Assembly: GCA_964524145.1 (NCBI GenBank)
Contig: CAZGCA010000004.1
Coordinates: 1 to 64,000 of the forward strand
DNA from: CAZGCA01 sp964524145
Lineage (GTDB): Bacteria > Hydrogenedentota > CAZGCA01
Reading direction: 5' to 3'
Length of the DNA stretch: 64,000 nucleotides
The position numbers and the translations under genes are program-made. The notes below the pieces were generated by a model. The model saw only the letters and a program-made list of their open reading frames with translations, was not told the DNA's origin and searched no databases. Positions 56,250-64,000 of this stretch are shown in pieces. The stretch's first letter is position 1; each line of letters starts with the position of its first letter.

Positions 56250-57601
56250 TTATCCCCGGTTCGAGATTGCTGTTCTGGACGGCGGCGGTCGTGCTGCCGT
56301 TCAGCGTTGTGGGCGCACTCGCACCGGCGTTTCTCGTCTTGTCTCTGGCGGTTATCGGTGCGTTCGTAACGCTGGTACTGCTCGATGCGGTTCTGGCCCC
56401 AAGAAATCTGGCCGGCATCGACGTCGAGATCCCGGGCGTAACTCGGCTCTTCAAAGACCGCGAGGGAGCGATCGATCTGCACATCACCAACGACCGGATG
56501 AAGGTACGCCGCGTGCGGGTCGGGCTGGCTTTTCCGCAGGAGATCCATGTCGAAGACGACGACCTGTTCGCCGTGTTGCCTGCCGAGAGCCGACTCTCCC
56601 GGCTTACGTGGCCCTGCACTCCCTCAAAGCGCGGCAACTATGGTCTCGATAGTTGCTACCTTGAAGGCGCATCGCCGCTCGGTTTCTGGTTGTATAGGAC
56701 GGCGGTTCCGGTTGAGGCCGAACTCCGTGTATATCCCGATCTGTTGAGGGAACGCAAGAATCTGGCGGCCCTCTTCATGAACAGGGGAGGGCTTGGCATT
56801 CACAGTCAACGATTGGTCGGCAAAGGACGAGAGTTCGAGCAGTTGCGGGAGTACATTCCCGGCGACAGTTATGACGACATCCATTGGAAGGCTACTGCCA
56901 AACGGGGTCGACCCGTCACCAAGGTGTTCCAGATCGAGCGGACACAGGAAGTGTACCTCGTCATCGATGCATCACGGTTGAGTGCGCGTGTGGCGGATAC
57001 CCGGTCAAACGGAACGAACCCTGAGCAAGGCGTGACGACCATTCTGGAACGGTTCGTTACTGCCGCGTTGATCGTCGGCCTGGCAGCCGAACGGCAGGGA
57101 GACCTGTTCGGCATCCTGGCGTTCGGGGACAAGGTGATGAGGTTCGTGCGCGCCAAGAACGGCAGAGCCCATTACGGCACGTGCCGCGACGCGCTCTATA
57201 CGCTTCAACCGCACGTCGTCGCTCCTGACTTCGACGAGCTTTGCTCGTTCATCCGGGTGAAGCTCAGGCGGCGCGCGCTGCTCGTGTTCCTCACCAGCCT
57301 GGACGATCCCGTCGTTGCCGAAAGCTTCGTGCGTAACATGGACCTGATACGCAGGCACCATCTTGTGCTGGTCAATATGCTCGAGCCGGACCGTGCCCGG
57401 CCGCTTTTCGATGCACCGGACGTGGCCGCTGTCGACGACATCTACGGCAAGCTCGGCGGACACATTCTGTGGCACAGCATGCGCGAACTCGAGAAGGTGC
57501 TGCAGCGTCATGGCGTAAGCTTCTCGCTCTTGGACAACGAAAAGATGTGCGCTCAGCTCGTCTCCCAGTACGTGAGCGTCAAACAACGGCAGATTCTCTA
57601 A
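56246..57601 (+). CDS. DUF58-domain protein
   Basis: 451 residues. Two N-terminal hydrophobic segments are followed by a beta domain and the DUF58 signature EFEQLREYIPGDSYDDIHWK then ATAKRGRPVTKVF, around residues 195-230. The C-terminal half has the beginning of a von Willebrand A-like fold (EVYLVIDASRL, LVFLTSLDDPVVAESFV). DUF58 proteins are the usual substrates or partners of MoxR. It overlaps the MoxR gene by four bases and the SpoIIM gene by one, so all three are translated together. Confidence 0.93.
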   Translation: MIIPGSRLLFWTAAVVLPFSVVGALAPAFLVLSLAVIGAFVTLVLLDAVLAPRNLAGIDVEIPGVTRLFKDREGAIDLHITNDRMKVRRVRVGLAFPQEIHVEDDDLFAVLPAESRLSRLTWPCTPSKRGNYGLDSCYLEGASPLGFWLYRTAVPVEAELRVYPDLLRERKNLAALFMNRGGLGIHSQRLVGKGREFEQLREYIPGDSYDDIHWKATAKRGRPVTKVFQIERTQEVYLVIDASRLSARVADTRSNGTNPEQGVTTILERFVTAALIVGLAAERQGDLFGILAFGDKVMRFVRAKNGRAHYGTCRDALYTLQPHVVAPDFDELCSFIRVKLRRRALLVFLTSLDDPVVAESFVRNMDLIRRHHLVLVNMLEPDRARPLFDAPDVAAVDDIYGKLGGHILWHSMRELEKVLQRHGVSFSLLDNEKMCAQLVSQYVSVKQRQIL

Positions 57602-58671
57602 TGATCATCGACATCCAAAGGTTCCTGGCTGCGGAGCGGAAGTACTGGGCCGAGCTGGAACGCATCCTCGAAGATCTCGAGGCTGACCCTCTCTCGACAA
57701 TGGACTTCGAGCAGGCCAAACGCTTCCACTACCTCTATCAGCGCACTTCCGCCGACCTGGCAAGAATCATGACGTTCGCCTCGGAACCGGAGATCCGCAG
57801 CTACCTCGAAGCGTTGGTGGCCCGAGCGTACGGGGAGATTCACGAGACCCGGACGAAACCTCACCGGCTGAAACCGTTTCACTGGTTTTTCCACACGCTC
57901 CCGCAGACGTTTCGGCGCCACCTCCGCGCGTTCTGGCTGTCTCTGGCGGTGACGATGGCCGGGTTTGTGTTCGGCGCGCTTGCGCTCAGTGTCGACCCTG
58001 ACGCCAAGCAGGTAATAATGGGACAGTTCGGCAGGCACCTTATGCAGCAGCCTTCAGAACGTGTGGCCGAGGAAGAGAAACCCGACGAGGACGATCCGCT
58101 GCCGTTCGGCAAGATGTTTGGAACGGCGTTCTACATGACGCACAACACGCGGGTCTCGATAACCGCACTGGCACTCGGCATTACCTGGGGCGTCGGTACC
58201 ATCCTGATCCTGCTCTTCAACGGGGTGTTGCTGGGAGCCGTTGCGATCGACTATATTCTCGGGGGTGAGACGGCATTTCTGGTCGGCTGGTTGTTGCCGC
58301 ACGGCGCGATCGAAATACCGGCCATTCTCATCGCCGGTCAGGCCGGACTCGTTCTCGGGTCCGCGCTCATCGGCTGGGGTAGCCGCCGCCCACTGAAGAG
58401 GCGGTTGCGCGCAATATCCGGCGACCTCGTCACGCTTGTGTTCGGCGTTGCGGTCCTGCTCACCTGGGCCGGATTCGTCGAAGCGTTCCTGTCCCAATAC
58501 CACGAACCTGTCATTCCCTACGCGCTCAAGATATCGTTCGGGGTGCTCGAGTTGGTCTTGCTGATACTCTTCCTGAGTAGATCGGGCGCGGAACAACCAC
58601 CGGCTGCTCTCGACACAGGACTCGATGATGCTGAAAGAGAAACAGAACACGCTGCAGATCAGAACGCCTGA
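57601..58671 (+). CDS. SpoIIM-family (stage II sporulation protein M-like) membrane protein
   Basis: 356 residues from ATG 57601, which shares its first base with the DUF58 stop. A cytoplasmic helical N-terminus (residues 1-110) is followed by five or six helices. SpoIIM features include FWLSLAVTMAGFVFGALAL, FYMTHNTRVSITALALGITW, LFNGVLLGAVAIDYIL and the strongly conserved LPHGAIEIPAILIAGQAGL. In sporulating Bacillus SpoIIM takes part in engulfment; in non-sporulators the family travels with MoxR/DUF58 and its role is unclear. The gene overlaps the next by 47 bases. Confidence 0.9.
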   Translation: MIIDIQRFLAAERKYWAELERILEDLEADPLSTMDFEQAKRFHYLYQRTSADLARIMTFASEPEIRSYLEALVARAYGEIHETRTKPHRLKPFHWFFHTLPQTFRRHLRAFWLSLAVTMAGFVFGALALSVDPDAKQVIMGQFGRHLMQQPSERVAEEEKPDEDDPLPFGKMFGTAFYMTHNTRVSITALALGITWGVGTILILLFNGVLLGAVAIDYILGGETAFLVGWLLPHGAIEIPAILIAGQAGLVLGSALIGWGSRRPLKRRLRAISGDLVTLVFGVAVLLTWAGFVEAFLSQYHEPVIPYALKISFGVLELVLLILFLSRSGAEQPPAALDTGLDDAERETEHAADQNA

Positions 58672-59389
58672 AGGGATCGCCTTCTCACTTTTTCTGGCCA
58701 GTCCGGTCACCCGGTGCCTTGCCTGGGCGATAGACTTGGCGTGTATCATGGCGCTGGCGTACGTCGTTGGAAGGCTTCTCCCGACGCTGCGGATCATCAG
58801 CGGCGAACTCGTAATGGCGCTTTCTCTCGTCGCCTATTTCGCCATCTCCATCGGGTACGGCATCGCAACCGAGTGGTACTGGCGCGGCCAGACGCTTGGC
58901 AAGAAACTGCTGCGGTTGCGCGTGATGGACGAACAGGGTCTGCGCCTTCAGTTCAGCCAGATCGTGGTCCGCAACCTGTTGCGGCCCGTGGACGGGTTGC
59001 CCATCCTCTATCTCGTCGGTGGGGTGGCATGTCTTCTGAGCCGTCGTGCCCAGCGGCTCGGCGATTTCGCGGCAAACACCATCGTCGTGCGTAATCCCAA
59101 GACCGTCGAGCCCGACCTCGACCAGCTTCTCGCGGGCAAGTTCAACTCCTTCCGCGATCATCCCCATCTCGCAGCGCGGCTGCGCCAACGCGTCTCGCCG
59201 CGTGAGGCCGGTATCGCTCTCCGTGCACTCCTTCGCCGAGACGAGCTCGAGCCGCACGCACGCGTCGACCTGTTCACCGATGTCGCCACCCATTTCCGGA
59301 GTATAGTTGAGTTTCCCGACGACGCAACCTTCGGTCTCACCGACGAACAATACGTTCGCAACGTCGTCGACATCATCTTCCGAACGTGA
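58625..59389 (+). CDS. RDD-family membrane protein
   Basis: 254 residues. The N-terminal half holds an RDD domain: ASPVTRCLAWAIDLACIMAL, YGIATEWYWRGQTLGKKLLR, VDGLPILYLVGGVACLLSRR and RLGDFAANTIVV. The C-terminal 90 residues are cytoplasmic with a DUF-like helical pattern (LRQRVSPREAGIALRALLRR). The gene begins 47 bases inside the end of the SpoIIM gene, so the two are coupled. MoxR-DUF58-SpoIIM-RDD is a recurring set. This is the second RDD protein in the cluster. Confidence 0.9.
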   Translation: MMLKEKQNTLQIRTPEGIAFSLFLASPVTRCLAWAIDLACIMALAYVVGRLLPTLRIISGELVMALSLVAYFAISIGYGIATEWYWRGQTLGKKLLRLRVMDEQGLRLQFSQIVVRNLLRPVDGLPILYLVGGVACLLSRRAQRLGDFAANTIVVRNPKTVEPDLDQLLAGKFNSFRDHPHLAARLRQRVSPREAGIALRALLRRDELEPHARVDLFTDVATHFRSIVEFPDDATFGLTDEQYVRNVVDIIFRT

Positions 59390-59521
59390 CTCTTACGTAA
59401 GCTGCTCTGCTCGACCTTCCTGTCCGCTCTCATCGAGAATGAACCTTCGGCCTCTCCTGTCGTTCTAAGTCAGTGGAACAAGAAACCGATTGGCGTCGAA
59501 GAACAAAGAGGAGGAAGTGCC

Positions 59522-61804
59522 ATGAAACGCGCGAGCACGATAGCGGTTTTGTTGGTGGGCGCATTTGCGTGCATCGCCACGCAACGTGCGGGCGCTTCAA
59601 CCGGGGAGCGGCCGGTCCTCCCCAAGCTGCGTTCTGCTTCCATGTCGATCCCGTGGAGCGATTTCAAGCAGCTTCTCGATATGATTGAGCCCGCCCCAGC
59701 GAAACCAAAGGAGGAAAGGCCGCCCATTGATTGGACACTCTCGACCGCCAGGTACAACGCAGAAGCCGGTAAGGACGGCTCCGTTCGTATCCAGGCCGAG
59801 CTGGAGATAGTTGTCTGGAAGCCGAAGGGATGGGTGCAAATACCTGTTATTGGGGACACCGTCGCACCTGTGTCGGCAACGCTTGACGGAGAAGAGACGT
59901 CTCTTGTCCCCAACGAATCCGGTTGGTTTACGCTTCTGATCGACACCGCCGGAAGACACCTGTTCGAGCTGTGCTTCTTCGTCAGGAGCGCCTCGGAGGA
60001 AGGCGTGAAAACCTTCACGGTTCCCTGTTCTCGCACGCCGCTGACGCTCATGACGCTTACGGTGCCGGTCCGGGACGCCAACGTCCGTTCACCCGCGGCA
60101 GCGAGCATCTCGACGAAGAAATCTGCTGATTCTCTTGTTGCCGACATCGTCTTTCGGCCCACAGACAACATCACGGTGAGCTGGACCCTGCCTGCCGCGC
60201 TACGCAAGCCGAAACCCGTCGAGGAGGCGCGGGTGACGTGCCTGACGTCGACACTCGCTTCCGTAACGGAACGCTACATCACGTGCGAGTCCCGGCTGCA
60301 CTACGACGTTCTGCGAGGCAGCGTCGACACGTTCCGCCTGAGCTTGCCGCGTGCGGCAAACGTGCTGACCGTCGCGGGCCAGGGCGCGGCGTGGACCCGA
60401 TCGGAAGTTGCTGAAACACAACAGATCGAGGTCAAAGTAAACCATCGCGTGGCGGACCGGTACGAGCTCGTCGTGAAATACGAGACTCCGTTCGAAAACG
60501 AGATCGTTACCGTCAAGGTGCCCGAACTCGTTGTCCAGGATATCGTCCGCGAGACGGGCTACATCGGGGTGACAGCCCGGGGGAACGTCGAACTCAATGC
60601 GAGCCCCGAAGTCGAAGGGCTCATCAGGGTTGACATTTCGGACCTTCCCACCGCTGTCCGCACCATGTCTCCAAACCCCATACTGCTCGCGTTCAAGTAC
60701 ACCGAACACCCTTACCTGCTCGCCATGGATGCGCGCAAACTCGCGGACGTCCCCGTACGCGTCGCCGGCATCGACCGTGCGGAACTCACGACGGTGCTCA
60801 CCGACGAGGGCATGGTGATCACCCAGGCACGATACGACGTGCACAACAATGTCAAACAGTTTCTGCGGGTCGATATTCCCGAGGACGCAGAGGTATGGAG
60901 TGCGGAGGTGGGCGGGAAGGTTGTCAAACCGGCGCGTGATAACGAATCGGCGACGATCCTGATCCCGCTGTTCAAATCCGTAGAGACAAACCGGCGGCTC
61001 GGCTCGTTTCCCGTCGAGCTTATGTACATGGAACGAATTCCCGGCCTGCCGAAGTTCGCCGGCAAGCTCGATTTCCGTGCACCTGCTGCGGACATCCTTG
61101 CCAACGAGGTTCGCTGGCACGTGGTGGTACCGGAAAGCCAGCGCGTGTACCGTTCTCAAGGCGACCTCAAACCGCTCGAGATGGTTCAGCGAACCGCTCC
61201 CGGACGGCCGACGCTTGGCCGCGAGGCCGCGGGCACCCGGCGCGAGACCGCGTACAGGCTGCGTGAAGGAGTCGAGCGGTTCCTCATAACCGATATGAAC
61301 AACCCTGCGGCGTCTGCCGCCGCCGCAAGTCCGTCCCGCAGCAAACGTGCTGCTCCACGTAAAGCTCCTCCCGCCCCCGCGGACGTCGCTGTTGCGGGAG
61401 TGCTTCCCGTTCAGATAGATCTCCCCGTCGAAGGTATCGCCAGCCACTTCAAACGCACGATCGTTCCCCAAGGCAAATCGCTCGAACTCAGTCTCTACAC
61501 CTACAATGCTCGGTTGCGACCATTATCGAGACTTGCACTGCTGGGTCTGGGCATCCTGATAGGTCTGAGCGTCGGACGACTGCTCTGGCTGCGCCTTGCC
61601 GAGGGACGCGCAGCGATAGGACTGCTCGTAGCTGCTATCGTGTGTGCGGTACCGGTTGCGATAATAGCTGCGGCGTTTCGCCCTACGCTCGGTCCCGCAT
61701 ACGCCGGTATCGTTGGCGGAATGGCTGTGACGCTGTTGTTGCCATGGGTTGCCACACGCTTCGACAAGAGAAACAAGCTTTCCAGACCAGAACCGCAGCA
61801 GTGA
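59522..61804 (+). CDS. Large exported, membrane-anchored beta-rich protein carrying a pseudopilin-like segment
   Basis: 760 residues, no named family. A signal peptide (MKRASTIAVLLVGAFACIAT) is followed by a proline-rich stretch, then about 500 residues of predicted beta structure (repeated patterns like VELNASPEVEGLIRVDISDL). Three hydrophobic helices close the protein (residues 670-750: LALLGLGILIGLSVGRLL, IGLLVAAIVCAVPVAIIAA, IVGGMAVTLLLPWV). Residues 578-599 read YRLREGVERFLITDMNNPAA followed by SA, then a lysine/arginine/proline-rich linker. The 22 residues differ from those in the anti-sigma fusion at 48327 by one substitution. AGGAGG precedes the ATG. It is probably displayed in the periplasm or at the surface. 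Confidence 0.75.
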   Translation: MKRASTIAVLLVGAFACIATQRAGASTGERPVLPKLRSASMSIPWSDFKQLLDMIEPAPAKPKEERPPIDWTLSTARYNAEAGKDGSVRIQAELEIVVWKPKGWVQIPVIGDTVAPVSATLDGEETSLVPNESGWFTLLIDTAGRHLFELCFFVRSASEEGVKTFTVPCSRTPLTLMTLTVPVRDANVRSPAAASISTKKSADSLVADIVFRPTDNITVSWTLPAALRKPKPVEEARVTCLTSTLASVTERYITCESRLHYDVLRGSVDTFRLSLPRAANVLTVAGQGAAWTRSEVAETQQIEVKVNHRVADRYELVVKYETPFENEIVTVKVPELVVQDIVRETGYIGVTARGNVELNASPEVEGLIRVDISDLPTAVRTMSPNPILLAFKYTEHPYLLAMDARKLADVPVRVAGIDRAELTTVLTDEGMVITQARYDVHNNVKQFLRVDIPEDAEVWSAEVGGKVVKPARDNESATILIPLFKSVETNRRLGSFPVELMYMERIPGLPKFAGKLDFRAPAADILANEVRWHVVVPESQRVYRSQGDLKPLEMVQRTAPGRPTLGREAAGTRRETAYRLREGVERFLITDMNNPAASAAAASPSRSKRAAPRKAPPAPADVAVAGVLPVQIDLPVEGIASHFKRTIVPQGKSLELSLYTYNARLRPLSRLALLGLGILIGLSVGRLLWLRLAEGRAAIGLLVAAIVCAVPVAIIAAAFRPTLGPAYAGIVGGMAVTLLLPWVATRFDKRNKLSRPEPQQ

Positions 61805-61813
61805 TGATGACCC

Positions 61814-62572
61814 GTGAGACGACGAACGTTACGATTGACGGTACCCGAAACGTGCGTCGCTATAGGGCTGATTTCGCTGCTGGTAGGGGTACTGCTTCCC
61901 GCACTCGGGCGGGCGCGGGAAGCCGCCCGAAGGACTTCCTGCGCAAACAACCTCAAGCAAATATGTCTCGTGCTGAAGATGTACGCCAACGAGTGGAACG
62001 GCAGGTTCCCTCCTCTCAACCCGGTTCCACACAACTGGATGCTCGATGGGTGGGCGGTCTATCCGGAATACCTGACGGATTTGTCTGTATTCATCTGTCC
62101 CGACAGTCCGTTTGCGGACGACTACACCTTCCGGCTCAGGGACGATTTCGACCATCGGGGTGCGATTATCGGATCATATCATCCCGATTGTCTATCGTCC
62201 CTGTTCTATAACTACACCGGTTACTTCATCGAGTCGAACGAGATGGCCGCCGCTGTCTTCAACGCATACTACGAGATGCCGTACGAGGCTTTCGTCAACC
62301 ACGACCTGCAACTGGATGTGCCCGTATGGACCGATTCGGATCTTACGTCAGGCCATCCTGGCATACCGGTCCTATGGGACCGGGTGCCACTCGACGAACA
62401 CGAGTTCGCGCATAGGCCCCTCGGCGGCAATGTGCTCTATGTCGACGGACACGTCGAGTTTGTCCCGTACTCGTATTACAACGACTCGAGCTTCTTCCCG
62501 ATGACGCGTATCTCCGCCGAGACGTTCGGCAGCGTGCTGCCGCGCCTATCGCGGGATTGCTACGCGTTCTGA
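61814..62572 (+). CDS. Pseudopilin (DUF1559-like, H-X9-DG type)
   Basis: 252 residues, GTG start at 61814. The N-terminus LTVPETCVAIGLISLLVGVL then LPALGRAREAARRTSCANNL is that of a type IV prepilin-like protein. The glutamate at the position after the cleavage site is kept, but the GFTLI before it is degenerate. The C-terminus carries NVLYVDGHVEFVPYS, the motif common in the large pseudopilin families of planctomycete-like bacteria. It lies 10 bases after the large exported protein. It does not contain the YRLREGVERF segment. No pilin assembly genes lie in the window. Confidence 0.85.
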   Translation: MRRRTLRLTVPETCVAIGLISLLVGVLLPALGRAREAARRTSCANNLKQICLVLKMYANEWNGRFPPLNPVPHNWMLDGWAVYPEYLTDLSVFICPDSPFADDYTFRLRDDFDHRGAIIGSYHPDCLSSLFYNYTGYFIESNEMAAAVFNAYYEMPYEAFVNHDLQLDVPVWTDSDLTSGHPGIPVLWDRVPLDEHEFAHRPLGGNVLYVDGHVEFVPYSYYNDSSFFPMTRISAETFGSVLPRLSRDCYAF

Positions 62573-62579
62573 AACCCGG

Positions 62580-62608
62580 TTGTTTTTTCTTCCGTCAGGC
62601 AGTAGTAT
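62580..62608 (+). promoter_or_regulatory. Possible promoter for the exonuclease III gene
   Basis: TTGTTT (62580-62585) and TAGTAT (62603-62608), 17-base spacer, moderate matches. Start near 62615, about 60 bases before the ATG. Confidence 0.35.
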
Positions 62609-62674
62609 GGGAAAAGAGTGCCGGGAATCCCGTGTCTTGTGGCGATCCACCGAAAGGTTAAGGGAACAACCAAC

Positions 62675-63439
62675 ATGAGACTCTTGTCGTGGAACGTGAA
62701 CGGGTTGCGCGCAGCGTGCAGGAAGGGGTTCGTGGACTGGTTCTTGTCCGAAAGCCCCGACGTGCTGTGTCTCCAGGAAACGCGAGCCAATGAGGACCAG
62801 ATACCTGACGCGGTGCGGAATATCGAGGGCTATCACGTTTACTGGTCGCCTGCGGAGAGAAAAGGGTACAGCGGTGTGGGCCTGCTCACCAGGGAAGAGC
62901 CTGCCGAAGTCCGCACCGGGTTCGGTATTAAGGTGTTTGACGCGGAGGGACGCATTCTCGCTGCAGACTACAAACGGTTTGTGCTCATCAACATCTACTT
63001 CCCCAACGGCAAGTCTTCCCGGGAACGCCTGCAGTACAAGCTCGACTTCTACGACGCGTGTCTGGACTATCTGGACGAGCTCAAGAGAAAGGGAAGACAC
63101 GTGGTGCTGTGCGGCGACGTCAACACGGCCCACAACGAGATCGATCTTGCGCGACCCAAGGAGAATGAGACGGTGTCGGGGTTTCTGCCGGAAGAACGTG
63201 CGTGGCTAGACCGGCTTGTTTCCCACGGGTTTGTCGACACCTATCGACTGTTCAACAAGGAAGGCGGCCATTACACGTGGTGGGACATGAAGACAAGAGC
63301 GCGCGACCGAAACGTCGGCTGGAGAATAGACTATTTCTTTGTCAGCGCCGCCCTCGAAAAAGACGTAACGTCCGCCACCATCATGGCGGACGTTACTGGT
63401 TCAGACCACTGCCCCGTAGGGCTTGATCTCGATCTGTGA
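62675..63439 (+). CDS. xth: Exodeoxyribonuclease III
   Basis: 254 residues, an AP endonuclease of the ExoIII family. Conserved motifs in order are LLSWNVNGLRAACRKGF, CLQETRANEDQIP (metal-binding glutamate), GYSGVGLLTR, NIYFPNGKSSRERLQYKLDF, the catalytic CGDVNTAHNEIDLARP, RIDYFFVS and GSDHCPVGLDL (catalytic histidine). It repairs abasic sites by cutting on the 5' side and has 3'-5' exonuclease activity. The ATG at 62675 begins at the first conserved residue. It is convergent with the aldolase gene, with a perfect 16-base inverted repeat (ATAGCG/CGCTAT) at 63464-63479 between them. Confidence 0.95.
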   Translation: MRLLSWNVNGLRAACRKGFVDWFLSESPDVLCLQETRANEDQIPDAVRNIEGYHVYWSPAERKGYSGVGLLTREEPAEVRTGFGIKVFDAEGRILAADYKRFVLINIYFPNGKSSRERLQYKLDFYDACLDYLDELKRKGRHVVLCGDVNTAHNEIDLARPKENETVSGFLPEERAWLDRLVSHGFVDTYRLFNKEGGHYTWWDMKTRARDRNVGWRIDYFFVSAALEKDVTSATIMADVTGSDHCPVGLDLDL

Positions 63440-63470
63440 TTCTATCGACGTTCCCGAAGGAGTATAGCGT

Positions 63471-64000
63471 CTACGCTATGGTTACCTCCTTGCAGAGGTA
63501 GACGTCCTGTATCGCGTGGAACAGCTCGACGCCCTCTTTCATCGGTCTCTGGAACGTCTTCCGCCCCGAGATGAGCCCTGTTCCGCCGGCCCTCTTGTTG
63601 ATGACGGCGCTCATCACCGCCTGCTGGAAATCGTTTTCTCCGGAAGGACCGCCCGAGTTGATGAGCCCGGAGCGTCCCATGTAGCAACCGACAACCTGGT
63701 ACCGCGTCAGGTCAACGGGATGATCGGACGTCAGCTTCTCGTACACCAGCGGATGGGTTTTGCCGAAGTTGAGCGCTATGAACCCCTCGTTGCATTCCGG
63801 CTGTTTCTGTTTGATCACGTCCGCCTGGATCGTCACGCCCAGATGGTTCGCCTGGTTGGTAAGGTCCGCAGCCAGATGGTAGTCCACACCGTCTTTCTTG
63901 AAACTCGAGTTTCTCAGGTAGCACCACAGAACGGTGAACAGACCCAACTGGTGCGCGTACTCGAACGCCTGGGAAACCTCTACTATCTGCCGGCGCGATT
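63471..64000 (-). CDS. Class I fructose-bisphosphate aldolase (archaeal/FbaB type), 3' part
   Basis: The reverse strand is open to the window end: SRRQIVEVSQAFEYAHQ leads into LGLFTVLWCYLRNSSF. About 176 residues of the C-terminal part are present; the 5' end is outside. Signatures of the DhnA/FbaB family are LAADLTNQANHLGVTIQADV, IKQKQPECN, RYQVVGCYMGRSGLINSGGP and KRAGGTGLISGRKTFQRPM, followed by ELFHAIQDVYL at the end. The enzyme cleaves fructose-1,6-bisphosphate through a Schiff base. A TTG within the frame (63947) is not the start, since the protein clearly continues upstream. Confidence 0.9.
   Translation of the reverse strand, partial: SRRQIVEVSQAFEYAHQLGLFTVLWCYLRNSSFKKDGVDYHLAADLTNQANHLGVTIQADVIKQKQPECNEGFIALNFGKTHPLVYEKLTSDHPVDLTRYQVVGCYMGRSGLINSGGPSGENDFQQAVMSAVINKRAGGTGLISGRKTFQRPMKEGVELFHAIQDVYLCKEVTIA

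Noticed and set aside
63464..63479. Perfect inverted repeat ATAGCG-TCTA-CGCTAT between the convergent exonuclease III and aldolase genes
   Set aside because: No T-run on either side and it overlaps the last aldolase codons; a short stem of six base pairs is weak evidence for a bidirectional terminator.

Overview
This is a GC-rich bacterial window from an organism that cannot be named with certainty. The best hint is the pseudopilin-like proteins with a C-terminal NVLYxDGH motif and an N-terminal LLPALGRAREAAR helix end. Such proteins are abundant in Planctomycetota, Lentisphaerota, Hydrogenedentota and related uncultivated lineages. Secreted glycosidase-like proteins, a sialidase-like protein and corrinoid/UroD-type proteins point the same way. 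A glycyl-radical enzyme, a rubredoxin and a DUF362 protein suggest an anaerobic or microaerobic life. The outer-membrane barrel and the lipoprotein-sorting-type protein imply a diderm envelope. I see no rRNA, tRNA or CRISPR array.

Layout. (1) 1-11.6 kb, minus strand: rpoB-rpoC, then rpsL-rpsG-fusA-tuf (tuf cut by the window edge). There are clear sigma-70-type promoters in front of rpoB and rpsL. (2) 12-28 kb, accessory metabolism: a YfhO-like membrane protein, a glycyl-radical enzyme, an unrecognised polytopic membrane protein, two secreted glycosidase-like proteins, then a sialidase-like protein, a DapA/NanA-family aldolase and a sodium:solute symporter. Transposase debris of IS3 type lies at 17.1 and 23.9-24.2 kb. 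(3) 28.6-36.3 kb, minus strand: a DUF1080 gene broken by an IS1380-type transposase remnant, then (in transcription order) a DUF2892 protein, an RND/MMPL exporter, a lipoprotein-sorting-type protein, an outer-membrane barrel, a rubredoxin and a DUF362 protein. (4) 36.5-43.8 kb: a UroD-family protein, a DUF169 protein, a sugar-isomerase-like protein with two zinc dehydrogenases, an SDR oxidoreductase and an acyl-CoA dehydrogenase.

(5) 44-62.6 kb, all plus strand, is the most distinctive part. A HEAT-repeat protein and an HD-GYP protein share an N-terminal domain. They are followed by an ECF sigma factor that overlaps by four bases an unusual partner, in which an anti-sigma zinc domain is fused to a pseudopilin-like periplasmic domain. 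Then comes a tightly packed envelope cluster: GYF/RDD protein, zinc-ribbon membrane proteins, DUF4129-type protein, DUF4350 protein, MoxR ATPase, DUF58 protein, SpoIIM-family protein, RDD protein, a large secreted/anchored protein and a stand-alone pseudopilin. A 22-residue segment is nearly identical in the anti-sigma/pseudopilin fusion and in the large secreted protein 12 kb away. I infer that the two may be parts of one envelope-sensing or assembly system. The MoxR-DUF58-SpoIIM-RDD core itself is a known conserved gene set of poorly defined function.

(6) 62.6-64 kb: exodeoxyribonuclease III, and a class I fructose-bisphosphate aldolase running off the window end.
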